Part shown: one piece after another, positions 52,101 to 64,000 of the stretch
How the letters are laid out: each line of letters begins with the position of its first letter
Position numbering within the stretch: position 1 is the first letter of the stretch
Source: Argopecten irradians
Lineage: Eukaryota; Mollusca; Bivalvia; Pectinida; Pectinidae
Reading direction: 5' to 3'
DNA: 64,000 bases
NCBI RefSeq assembly: GCF_041381155.1
Contig: NC_091136.1
Span: 50,768,284-50,832,283, forward strand
Program-made: the position numbers and the translations under genes
Notes under the pieces: generated by a model
What the model was told of the DNA's origin: nothing
Database searches by the model: none
The model's input: the letters and a program-made list of their open reading frames with translations, nothing else

Positions 52101-55100
52101 ACACACTAGTACCTACTCCTTGACACTGATATCTACTTCTTATCATCCTTTATATTATTTTTCAATTTCAATTCATTCCATGATATTTAATTTTGATTTT
52201 ATTTTGTCTTCTTATGATATTCTGGACGTCTGGAATATAATATTTATCATCAGAATAACGCTACATCCATTTACATTACGTATTTTAGTGAGATATTCAT
52301 CTCACTGTTCTCGCAAATTAAATAATAACATCCATACGTTATACTTTCAGAATTTTGTCAACATTTCGCTTTTGTCTATCCAGAACGTCTATTTGCTATA
52401 ACTGAGTTATATTGCAGCTGTGTTACTAAATTCAATGAATGTGTCATTGTCTCAATAAATGGTATCGTTCATGTTGTCATGCTGCTACTTATTACATGTC
52501 GAGAACAGTAGTACAATGTAAATACAATCAGTATTAATAATGATATTCTACGAATTTCATGAAGACAAATTAATCAATAGGAACCAAATATCATACTATC
52601 CAAGGTTTATGTAACGGTATTTGTTAATTGAAAATTGGTATTTCAGTGGATATTTATAAATTTCAATGATACGGCACAGGTATACGTAGTTGTTTCTTAG
52701 TGTGTATATTTACATATGTTACTATCAAGACCATCTCAATTAACCGTTTGAGACCATAAGCGTGCCCTTAACATACCTATATATCCCCTTTGTCGAAGTT
52801 AATTAAACATATATACTAATTAGCAAACTTACCTTAGGAGGATGATATTAATATTTTGCTGTGAAGAAACACTTTAGTCATAGATTCCGTGTTTTTACGA
52901 AACATTTGGTATAGATCAGAAATATGTGTTGTTGATTCTCTGCTAAGTAAACCTTACACTTGAGTCCGGTACGATTACACCACAGTGGCGGAGATCGTAT
53001 CGAAATGTGGGTCATGTGACCGAGCGTTCGCGGCTCACTTCTAATACAGATATATACCACATATTAGTAGCGGCCTATAATGAGACGTCGACGTGTATTG
53101 ATAATGGGTTAATCCTTCTGGAGATTAACAATAGATTTAACACGGGGTCACATGGATTAAATACTCCTGTTAATAGCTGCATACATTTGTCCTTAGTACG
53201 ATCAACGCTTGACCACGTCTGGAGACCAACTTAACGTGGTGTCACGTGACTAATACTTGTGGTTGTCTATTCCAGTTCCTCTTGAATCTAATTCTATTTT
53301 TCTATTTTCTTGTCTTTGTTTATGTTTTATGTTAATCAATAAAACACAACAAAGCAATGTTTTTACTGGGTATAATGGTTGTAGACATGAATCAAGCAGT
53401 AGATCAGAAAAAAATAATATTGACCATTTATTGATTACGAGCTACCTGTTACAATGACCAGTTTTGTCTCTGTTTACAAACTGGACCGGACGAACAAGTG
53501 GTCCAAATAAAAATATTTAACATGAAATCAACATGCAAACATCAATATTGGTAAACTATATCAACGACCAAAATAACAGATAATTAGTAAGTATGTAATC
53601 AATGAACTTTACAACAGATGCGACATGCAATCACCTTTTAAATTTGAATATTTTATTAACTTCCGCAGGTTTTAGGAAACCAATAGGTCAACAATCCTGA
53701 TGATATCAACGCATACATAATTTGTATATTGAACGCTATATGATATTATCAAATGTGTTAAAAGTTGTCTTATTACAGAGTCCATACCACCAGTGCATTA
53801 TCATGCCGCAAGTTATTCTGGATTCAAACAATGGGATCGGCATACATGCCAAATAGTTTTCATCTTTCTTTTTTTTTTTTTGAATTCAAAATGCAGCTTT
53901 TATATTTAAATATTGTATCTGTGCCATAATTCATTCTTGATTGTTGACATTTATTTTGCATAATCAAAAACATAAAAGGAAATGGAAATCTATTTTTAAA
54001 ACATTCCAATATTTATAAAAATATGCAGATTATTTGAATAATATCCAGCTTTTAAGTTTAAATGCTTGATTAATAATATTACATTATCAACACTGATTGT
54101 CAATCCGTGTATTATGAAGGTCAATAGGACTTTATCACCACGGTACTTTGACGGTTCTCAGTTTCGCACAATTAAACAATTTAAAGAAATAAAGTGGAAA
54201 AAAATGAGGAAGTTAACTGCATCATTGTAAATCATTAGCATTATCTACCATCCAGCGACAGGACAAGTCAGAAAGCAGATACACATATATTTACAGGTGG
54301 TAACATTAAAATGGTGGTAAATGTTTAGCGGTTGAAATTTAGAGCAATCGTTCTTATTTAAGGTTATTATTGTTAAATATTCAGAATTGTTATTATACTA
54401 TAAATTAAGAAGAAAAAACTCTACTTACCCTTTAACTGTGAGCACCATACCAGGCATACGAGATGAAGTCTGATGATATTGTTACTATAACTGATAAATT
54501 TATTGTTCTTAGGTAAACACAACAGCTAATTTACAATATCCAGGTCGGGCATTTGGTACATATTCAATATTGCTAAACAAATATGTAAGGTCCTATATAG
54601 AATGAGAGATCACCTAAATTTTATGGTTCAAATAGATTGTACAGGTGATACCTCTTACTAAATACGGATCGAATATCATTATGGCCGTGTTCGTGAATGA
54701 CCGTAACAGAGGCAATGAAACTTAATCTATGATAGATGTGGACCCTCGGCACGATTCCTATCCAAAAATATATAGAACCTTGGCAAGCATACGGAATTCT
54801 GCTGCAAATGGAACCTATTGTGACTACATATTGTGACTAATACTTGTAATATTTCGGACATTAACATAGTTTGCCTTACTTGAAATACAAGTTTAAAACT
54901 CTGTATATTGCCTTTCCTTCTATCACGAATAGATTTGTTGTAATGATATAAAAAGAGAATTAACATCATTCAACTGGTATTAGAATGAATATCAAATTAC
55001 TAATTGCTTACTTATAAGTACTTTGAATGCAAAAAGGATACTTTTATTTTAAATATTTGAGTACTCAACATTTTCCCCAATTCATCGTTCCTAGATTTGC

Positions 55101-58100
55101 TGATAAATTATCTAAAAGCATTATGTTGAGAGCCAATGCATTATAAAAGACAAATGAGAATCATTGGTGACAATTTCGTATAATTAGTTATAAATGTTTT
55201 TATTCCCACGATAGAAGATACATACGATAAATACTTCCTGATACAGGTACACCTTCTGGAACACTTTGTTCTATTACGTATCCATTAACTTAAAATTCTC
55301 CATAGGAAAGCATTTTAGATTTTCACACACAAATCAGTTGCATAAAACATAGCAAGTCGTTACAAGTGCCTTATTGTGTTTCAAATAATTATTTTAACTG
55401 ATAGTCTCTGTTATCATGTCGATATTTTACCGATATAATGTTATCTTATACCAATGTCTATATCAGAGGTACTTACATTATTTGATATATTTAGAGTTTA
55501 CGAAACATCCAGAAATGAGTGATGTATAATGTCAGTATGCTAAATATAGCTTTGACACTCTTCGCTGTTTTGATGTTGAAACACTGCTTTTAAGTTATGA
55601 GCGGATGTCAGGACGTGTTTTATATGAAGATAGACTAAACGTTAAATCATAGATATTTTTTTTTTCAATTTCAAGGACATAAAAGAACCTCTTTTTTGCA
55701 TGAGATCTTTTTTAAATTACCTGTAACTAGAGTTGCCAACAAGTAAAATGATTTCTTAATCAAAACCCAGCATGGTCTACGTGTTGTATACATGTGATAA
55801 ACATGAATGCGTGATTTTTGTCAACTTTTTTCCGCATAAAAATAATAAAACTATCTATTTAATTTACATGGCTGCATTAAGGGTCGAATATGGTAATGGT
55901 AGAAATAAAAGATATATTAAAGAAAAGTCGTAAATATGAAGTAAGAACCGTGTGTTGGCGATATCCCAGTAACCTTGTAACTGGACACTAAATGAGCTGT
56001 TGTTTGTGGGTAGTACTATGTCTTAACTCCGGATTCTGAAGAACCGTTGGAAAGGTGTCAAATTTCAGGTAACTGTTATTTACGTATATGTATAGTAATC
56101 TTGTTTGACAAACACAGAAAGATTATCCTTTAAACTGTGCGAACAGCGACAATCAATAACTAATGGCAGACAATAGTCTGTGACGTCACAACAAGAAACA
56201 ACGTCGCTGTGGATAAAATGTCAAAAACAAAGAATAACCAGTCGTGCTATCAGCGAACGGATGCTGACATTTCAACTTATGTTCATACAAGACAATGGCG
56301 CCCGTGTGAACTATTGTTGGAGCCAATAACACTTAAAAAGATATGTTTAAATGAATTGTATAGCATGCCGAGCTGGTATATAATGTTACAAGCCGTCCGT
56401 GTACCGACGATTACAATACCTGGTGGAGAATTAATTGATTTCGGTTCATTAGCAAGTCCGGGTCATTAAATGAATTGTGCCTACACAATATCCCCCGGAG
56501 GAGTATGGCTTAGATCGCTGGAAACTTCGACGGTCCGCCAAACACATGGACATGTCTTTAGTATTTGCTCGTTATGTCCTTCGGGTTTTCCTGTATTCTT
56601 TACAGTATATGCTGAGTAATCAAGTAAACTTTCCTCTATTTTATCACCAGTCATCGAAACAAAATCACGTCCTTAATTCTATTATTTTTCATTCGTTCCT
56701 TACTTTGTTGTTATTTTCCCCTAAATCCTTTGTATTATAACATGTAAACATATTTTAGCGTTATTTTGCAATCAGTCCTCCTAACATATATCTCTCTTTA
56801 ATAGTATCTATCGACTTTTTCCACTCATTCTCTATGATCATGAAATATTGGGTACATGTTTTGTTGTTTAATTAAGGCGATTGATTAATGCGAAAGGCAG
56901 TATCCATGGTGACGGTTCATCTTATTTGTTATTGTTCTAATCGAATAATCGTTTATTTCATTATGTGTAGTGGGATAAATAAGGCTATTCGTATATTTAT
57001 TTTATTTATTGTTTTTCTCCTTTAATGATGCGTTATCGAAATATTTGAAAAAGCTCGAAACAATTCGTTGTATTCGTGTAAGGTCAAGAGAGTTATCCCC
57101 CTTTTTCTGTCCACATAATCCAAACCTCAAAATCGCCTAGCTGGTACACAGGCATGATTCCTGATATCCTTATTGATTAGTAGATAAAATGTATTAGGTG
57201 ATCATTATATCAGATAGGTAGGCTTGAATACACATGTACATATATATGCAAGGTCTATATCAGATTATCTTTCACACAAATATTTTCGGCGGCCTCCCGC
57301 CACGCGGTGAGCTACTGTCGAGCATGTTTATAGTATAATTATCACCATCACACGATAAATGTTCTACAGGTACCAAGGTACATTACCATTGGAGGCATAC
57401 AATTAGGCAAACAATGCTAATTTAATACCCCAGGTGTACATAAATATATATTGACACAAAAGTAGCAGCCTTACCACTTCTGGGTATCTAAGTAAATGAT
57501 TTTATGTATTTGAAAATAATTTGAATTATACAGATTTTAATAGAACCAAGAAGATAATGAATGATGGGTATCGATGATCCATTTAAGCAGTATTTTAATA
57601 CATCCTTGTGAATTTCCAGTATGTTCTACTTTAAATACTACCCAATGCTACTGCTTTGACATGTTGTTGATAAAACTTTCTCAGCAGAGTTCATGACTAG
57701 ATTATCTCCCCGTAGTTTGATTTGAAGATCAGACATGAAGTAGAGACAAACATAATCAAGCCAAATTTTTTAAACTTTTTTTTCAATATTCTAGAGACTG
57801 ATGGTCAGTCTACTGCTTTCAGATACTGCTTAATTTGAAATAAAGTAAACATTATACATATATGCATTCATTTTTATATGGTTATATTGTAAGCTTGATA
57901 ATTTCAAGTACTTTTCGAATTTTAAAGGTTTTCAGTATATTCAGGGTCCACTGTTGTTATGATTTGGTCGCTTTAGCTTGAATGTTGTCAGTAATAATGT
58001 GACTATCATATCCTCTATTGTACAATATTCTGATATGCAGCATTATGACAGACATGATTACCAATGGTGTGAAGCATAATGTGAGGATATGGCTTATTAA

Positions 58101-60632
58101 ACTTCCTTTTACCTAGAACATTTAATTACTTACACCACTTAAAGCCAAATGATATGGCTAATGTGTTTGCATAATATATTTGTTATTGAGTTTTGCATTT
58201 CAACTATCTTTTAATATTTTATGTTACTTAAGGATCGATATTTTGATGAACAGTATAAAATATCGTTATGTTCCTACTTAGTATATGTTGCTGACTTAAA
58301 ATAAAGATGTAAATGTTTAGGGAGATGGAATTATTTATTGTTCTTGTAAAAAACTACTTTATATGACATGCTATAGCTGTAATGACTTGGACTGCCTAAT
58401 ATTATCTTTTTTACTTGTGGAAATTTGATCGTTGTCCTGATATACATTACATATATGGCACATGTATTAAGTTTCAGTCGAAGAATTGCCTGTGAACTTT
58501 GGCTGTGCGAATTCAATATATTGGAGCAGGTATCATGTACCTAAATGTGACGATTGGTTACCGAATACGTCATTTAACTCTAATATTGCTAGTACCACTG
58601 CCAAATTCACGGCTATATTATTCATTAGGATTGAATTTTAAGTGTTCATGGCGTCATGATTTAATGCTTCATGGATGTCATTTTGTTTTCGACTACGTTT
58701 ATTTATTTCTCATTTTTTCATATTAGATTTATTGCAGAAATGCAGAAGACACATCATTTAAAGTGATTTGGTTTATCATTGAGTTTGTTAGTCTTTCATT
58801 TACTGAGTGTGGGACGATAAAGTTATGAAATAGAACGTATTACGAAAAAGGGTATTCTTAATTTAGTAATGAAGCGATTATTGGGAATTTTCCCAAATAT
58901 TTAATGTAGGAAGATAGAATATTGCACTTGCATTTCAAATGATAAAGTATATTTCATATCTTTATCAATTTGCGACCTTAATATTATCACTTAATTATTG
59001 TTTGATGTAACTGATATCACCACGTTACTGTGAGCGTGTTTAAATCATCACTAATAATATATTCAATTAGATGTTAAGAAAGATTTGATCGATATTCATT
59101 CCATTTAAACTTAATTACAAATTAATGACGGAGCAAAATAAATATTTATAACGACTTAATTAAGCCGACGTATTGTAGCTTTGTTATAACATTAAACCGG
59201 ATTTAAAACTTTTAATCCATGATAGGCATTCATTATAATAGGGCTTTAGATTTTAATTATAATTTAACTAATTTAAAATCATATTCCAAGCCTACAAAGT
59301 TATCAACCTGCTATGTTCCCATAAGATTGTTATTTTATGCCCAACTCGCCTCGTCCCTATTCAAACTGGAATGTGATACCCACGTGTATAGCCGTGCTAT
59401 CTAATGCGCTGATACCATTCAAAGAAGAAAGACACTGATACGTACGATAAATGTATGTATTTATTATCTTAATTGTACAGTAGTTGTTTTGTTTGGCTAA
59501 ACTCCAATATCACAGACTTAGATCCAAGGACAAAATAGTAACATTTGAATTATTTGTCCTCTGCACATGTGGCACATCCACCCTTCTTTAACAGACCAAA
59601 ATGGAGCAAAAATAAATTCGTATACAATACAAAGTACATTTTAAGTGAATCTTTCGTATTTACGAAACGTGAGTTTATCTTGAATGTCCCTGTCGACAGC
59701 CAATTAAAAAGAATACTTTAATAAATAAACATGTAAGCTACAGAAAACAAATATAATATCTTTAATTAATACATAAACATCAAATTCATCACTTACACAT
59801 ACCTGGTATACAAGTTAAAAAAAATATTACTTCACATTTAACATTAATAAATGCGTTTACTTCTGCAATACTGATAGGCAATTGACGTCTTTAAGCAATT
59901 CATGAAAACGTGAGCAATATTCGATGTAACTATACATGTAATTCATAAAGAATTTGGATGACAATATTTAAAGGTATACTTTTACATCACACACACAGTT
60001 ACGTCAGTGATCAAACGAATATGTCTTTTTATTGTCTGTATAATAGTTTGAAAGAAATTGTAGCATTTTTGCTGAGATTTTATTTTCTTTTTCTTTGCCG
60101 ATTTTTAATTATCTTCAATAATTCATTTTTATACTCATAAACGAAAAAGAAATATCATATCCAATAAAATTAGATGAAGTAATGTACCTGTAAGTATAAG
60201 ATATCCTTACATTTTTTGCAAACGAAGTATTCTCTCATTTGCAGCCGAGTGTTTTAATTTGTTGTGACAAACACTTATGTTCAAAACTTGCTTAAAGTTA
60301 CATGTATCTAACAAAGAATAAACAGACAATACAATTCACATAAATAGTATTTCGCCCTATGGTACATCATATAAACACGCGCGATGTTTTGGCGATTTTT
60401 ATCCAGGTGCATCCTTACACAGACATGCCGAGATAAGCAATCCACATGATTGGTTTCATTATGTATCCGTTTCTTCCTTTCACATTTTTATCAGAATCAC
60501 AAAGAAATGACACATTACTCAGAGTTATACTGTCTATGGGCGTCCATAATTATATCGCTAACATCAGCACAAGGCTTGCTGCAATCTGTGTCAAACAAAG
60601 ACCTGGAAAGTATTCAGACCGAAATTCCACCA
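46147..60632. other. 14.5-kb region between genes 2 and 3 with no recognised gene
   Basis: It holds the presumed promoter and 5'UTR exon of gene 2 at the left and the 3' flank of gene 3 at the right. All open frames are under about 95 codons and lack domain signatures. A perfect TGACGTCA lies at 56181-56188. A stretch at 49625-49720 resembles a transposon 3' end. Nothing else was recognised. Confidence 0.55.
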
Positions 60633-63314
60633 TTATGCGCTAGTGTTCTCTAAGAGTTGCATGTAAGACTTCGGGTCCGCTCCACTGACCAGTTTCTCTT
60701 TCTCCTCTTCTTTCTGTTGCATTTCCTCCACATACTTTTTAACTTCTCGTCTTGCCTGTCGATTCTCATTGTCTCCCTCAATCAGTTCACTGTGAATAGG
60801 AAATTCAATCCACGTTGATTTTTTGAACTAAAACTTAATATAGACACATAAATTCTACAAAACATCAGGTATTGGCATACAATGTAACGAAACATTTTGC
60901 ATTCAACAATTTTGTAGCATTATGCAGATTGATAAAATATGCACCACAATATTTAAGATAGATAGTGTACCCATAATTTCAACTCTTCAACTCGTTAATC
61001 TTTAAACTAAAACTTGTATTGATAATATAGATACAATCAACAACAACAACGTATATTGGCATACTATAATGAAACATTTTGCATTCAGCATTTTTGTAGC
61101 ATTCCACAAAGTGATAAAATAAGCAACACAGTATTTAAGATAGATATTGTACCCATATTTTTAACACACATAACCTACCTAAAGTCTATCTCCCCATTTC
61201 CATCCTTATCTAGGCGTTTCATCAGTTCGTTTATCTCAGGATCAGACAGGTCAATCCCAGTTTTCTGAAATTAAAAATTCTCTTATAAGTATTACAATTT
61301 TATTCAAATCGTAAAAATAAATATAATTATCAACTTCAATAAATTGTCCATAATTAATCAATTAACAAATAATTCAGTACTGCAACTTCTACACCATTAA
61401 TTTAAAGGTTGTGCATTATATCCAAAACCACGTACTTAAAGATGGCATTTGAAGAGGATTAGTAGGAGAAAAAAATAGTACTAACCCGAACACCCTCCTG
61501 GAGTTCCTCTAACGATATGGACCAGCTGTTGTCTGTGTCAAACTGTTTTAATAAGTCGATCATCCTGTATCCGGCCTCCTCCACAAACTTTTTCAATTTG
61601 TTGAGGGGATCATTCATAAGTTTTGTAAGGGGGTCATCCTCCTTCTTCTTAGCCCGGGGCTGGTCACTCAGTACTCCACCAAACTTTATCGTGATTGGTC
61701 GGTCCTCCCGTAGTTTGTCGCACAAATCTTTGAAGTTTTTCCTGATCATCAAATTCTAAAACAAACAGAATATCATTGACACTGATTAATTCTGATATAC
61801 TATTGCTACATCACAAAAGGTATGGACTACAGTCTGTTACCTTCTCTGTTATAAAAGAGAATCAAACATCGATATTCACAAACTCAAATAATACGGTTAA
61901 ATGAAATGAGTTTATACCCCAAAATCGATCCGCTTTAATGTTTTAGTTGTATTCCTCTCGACTCCGACCAATACCGCATACCCTCCTTCTGCGGATAGGG
62001 GATTGAATCCAATCTGAAATAGATATGATATATTTGCCTTCTGTATATTTATACAGACACTTTAATTTAACATCAGAGTTTTCTTATTAACTTTTTCTAT
62101 TTACACTGTAATACCAAGTTAGTGCTGCAAACGAAGAATGCGTTATCTTATTTTCAAGCGAAATGTCACAGTTAACTGGCCTACTGTACGTGTTCAAGTC
62201 AGTGTTGCGTGATGATTGATAAAAGGTAATAATCAACATTGAAATGATTTAACTTGAGTAACACTGATAATTAAATTTCTTGGATATTTAGTTACTTTAA
62301 CCACTAATACATTGTAGTAAATAAGTTTTAAAATCTTAATTTAGGTGTCATCTCAAAAGAAAGTATTAGAGAGAAACTCGCTCATGTTGAGAAAGATCCT
62401 TGAAAGTTAACTTATATGACTATATTTAATATTCCAATTTGTATTCAAAATATAACCTTACATTGAGTTCCTCTAGTGTATCATTGGTCTGCAGCCCAGC
62501 AGCGATGTGAGGGGATCCCTCCAGGGGTATCCGGCAGTAACTAAGGTTCAACTTGATCAGGTATTTGTTTTCCTTCAGGGTTTCCTCCATCGCTTTCGCA
62601 CCTTCCAGGCCAAATCCATTCATACTAATGTCGAAGTATTTAAGTCCGACGTTTTCCTAAAATACAACAAGATTGCATATTTTATGCATTGATATATTTC
62701 AGCGCGTTATGAAGACGTCGCATACTTCAAAGCTATGTTTTATACTTCGTTGTTTTTTAAAGTGTTCATGAAATTCCATGATTTGAACATCTTTGTTACG
62801 GAGGTGCATCCCACTTAACCCTTGACCCTTAGCCTTGACCCTTAACCCAGTCGATAATTTAAAATAACATCAAACTCACCCTCAAAGCTTCGACGATCAT
62901 AACACACCCTTTTGTCTGGAAATGACACCAGCTGAGATCTAAAGATTCCAAGGACACGTTTTCGTTAAGGGCCATTGCGAACCATTCTGCTCCCTTTTCT
63001 TCAAAACTATTGTGCTGGAGTAACAGGGTCTTTATGGCAGCATTTCTCTGTGGATACATAGTGATTGATCAATCAATACATACAATAATCAATTGCTGTC
63101 AGGTGTTTTTTACTCATCATTCTCATCTCTGTAACATTCGACACTTAATAAATAAGAATGAATGCAATATCATTAATGTCATAAGATTATATTGAAATAT
63201 GATTTACATCATGTATTTACATCTTTTAACTTTTAAATGCGTATGGATGTACTTTGGAACTTACTGTTAGCATTTCATAGAAATACTCTGCAGCGGTGTC
63301 CTCAATGTCGTTTC
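60633..63314 (-). CDS. LRRC74-like: Gene 3: LRRC74-like LRR/EF-hand protein (3' part; 5' exons outside the window)
   Basis: Seven coding exons in transcript order: 63314-63265, 63047-62880, 62656-62462, 62013-61918, 61755-61486, 61264-61179 and 60789-60633, ending in TAA. The lengths 168, 195, 96, 270 and 86 equal those of gene 1, and the 50-nt first visible exon equals the split exon of gene 2. The LRR part contains LDLSWCHF and a 65-residue exon starting ENVGLKYF. EF loop 1 is DTDNSWSISLEE and loop 2 is DKDGNGEIDFSE (split by an intron); both are canonical. The C-terminus is a charged probable coiled coil (REVKKYVEEMQQKEEEKEKL). About 340 residues are visible. The upstream exons expected from the paralogues (N-terminal region and first LRRs) were not found before position 64000. 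The donor after the 96-nt exon (GTATAA) is weak, although length and phase fit. Gene 3 is in the same orientation as gene 2. Confidence 0.9.
60828..61164 (+). repeat. About 155-bp tandem duplication (period about 183 bp) in the last intron of gene 3
   Basis: The blocks ATTGGCATAC, GAAACATTTTGCATTC, TTTGTAGCATT, TATTTAAGATAGATA and GTACCCATA occur in the same order at 60871-60975 and 61055-61157. The spacing is 182-184 bases. Divergence is moderate, and both copies lie between the last two coding exons. Confidence 0.85.
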
Positions 63315-63378
63315 CTGATTAGAAGAAATTATAATAATGGTAATGATACTCAGTGGACTAGGAAGATGAAACGTAATG

Positions 63379-63442
63379 GGGGGGGGGGGGGGGGGGGCAA
63401 AGGTCCTCAATATTTCGTAACCCCCCCCCCCCCCCCCCCCCC
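63379..63442. repeat. G20 / C22 inverted homopolymer pair
   Basis: Twenty G at 63379-63398 and twenty-two C at 63421-63442 are separated by 22 bases, with CGTAA preceding both tracts. They could fold into a hairpin or form G-quadruplex structures. The pair lies upstream of the first visible exon of gene 3, within its intron. Confidence 0.9.
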
Positions 63443-63539
63443 GCACCTACAGGAGGGAGATTAATTCAACACACAATCATATATACTTTATATACTTTTT
63501 TCATTTATCATTAATATAATCCTTGTACACATTTATAGA

Positions 63540-64000
63540 CAGTGGGGTTGGTAAAAGGAAATTACCGAATTATACAAAAAATGGCCAAATAAGCGTGTGA
63601 GCGCCGAAGGCGCGAGATTTTTGGGTCTGGGGGTCGACCCCGGGAAAAAGGTTACGATTTAGAATGACTGAGATGAGTTTTACAATGTATTTTGATGATT
63701 TTAAAGCGTTCTTACCATGGTAATATTTCCATTTAAAGTAACCTGCATTTAGAAATGATAATTATGATAATCGTGGCGTCATATCATTGTGCATCCCTGC
63801 TCGATCTGAACATACCGGCTTCACACCATCGGCACATTGTTTTGTAACTCAAAATAATAATGAATTAATTGTCTTGCTAAGACATATAAACAAACTAATC
63901 TTTTAAGAGACATTATGTATTGAATTTCTACTACATGTATTAAAGGTTTGAACATTATGTGCTTGAACGTTTTAGGAAATGCGCCGCGCAGCGGAAATTT
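63540..64000. repeat. Probable dispersed repeat at the right edge
   Basis: The segment has GC-rich self-complementary words (GCGCCGAAGGCGCG near 63601, GGTCGACCCCGGG near 63632, GCGCCGCGCAGCG near 63981) unlike the surrounding intron DNA. This style is common in repeated DNA of molluscs. No gene 3 exon was found in it. Boundaries and family are unknown. Confidence 0.4.

Noticed and set aside
56209..56469. 86-codon open frame beside a CRE site
   Set aside because: No domain, splice signals or family resemblance; probably chance.
63715..63741. 27-nt micro-exon upstream in gene 3, with CAG before GTTACTTTAAATGG and ATG|GTAAGA after
   Set aside because: Its phase does not fit the following phase-1 exon, and the 67 nt that would be needed to complete the homologous 94-nt exon are not found between them.

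Overview
The window looks like nuclear DNA from a marine bivalve mollusc, possibly a scallop. It is AT-rich and intron-rich, dense in LINE debris, SINE-like units and foldback elements, and its only recognisable genes are spliced eukaryotic ones. The bivalve call rests on the style of the repeats and of the gene family, and no alignment was run.

The genic content is one family: three paralogous genes for leucine-rich-repeat proteins of the LRRC74 type that end in a pair of EF-hands. Gene 1 (17602-25327, +, 10 coding exons, about 602 residues) and gene 2 (37636-46146, -, 11 coding exons, about 599 residues) are complete and convergent. Gene 3 (60633-63314, -) follows gene 2 in the same orientation, and its 5' half runs off the right edge. 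The LRR exons have the same lengths in every copy where they can be compared (108, 144 or 94+50, 168, 195 and 96 nt), so the three are duplicates of one ancestor. Genes 2 and 3 share an intron that gene 1 lacks. Genes 1 and 3 keep two canonical EF-hand loops, whereas gene 2 has lost the calcium ligands in both while its reading frame stays open. The three C-terminal tails are unrelated.

The rest is intergenic. From left to right: a duplicated 210-bp unit and a CR1/Jockey-like LINE tail (1-1467); a small foldback element (8758); a Tx1-like LINE 3' end (11044-12430, -); a 414-bp inverted-repeat element and an RTE-like LINE scrap just upstream of gene 1 (16597-17445); a second, decayed LINE with a recognisable reverse transcriptase (about 27040-29260, -) beside a 32-bp minisatellite; a SINE-like retroposon (30894-31425); and a cluster of tRNA-like units and palindromic foldbacks (32432-34403). 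About 14.5 kb between genes 2 and 3 holds no recognised gene. The right edge carries a G20/C22 inverted homopolymer pair and a GC-rich repeat.

No CRISPR array, bacterial operon, intact tRNA or rRNA was seen. The most interesting biology is the paralogue cluster with divergent calcium-binding capacity, and a near-perfect palindromic mobile family flanked by direct repeats of about 10-13 bp.
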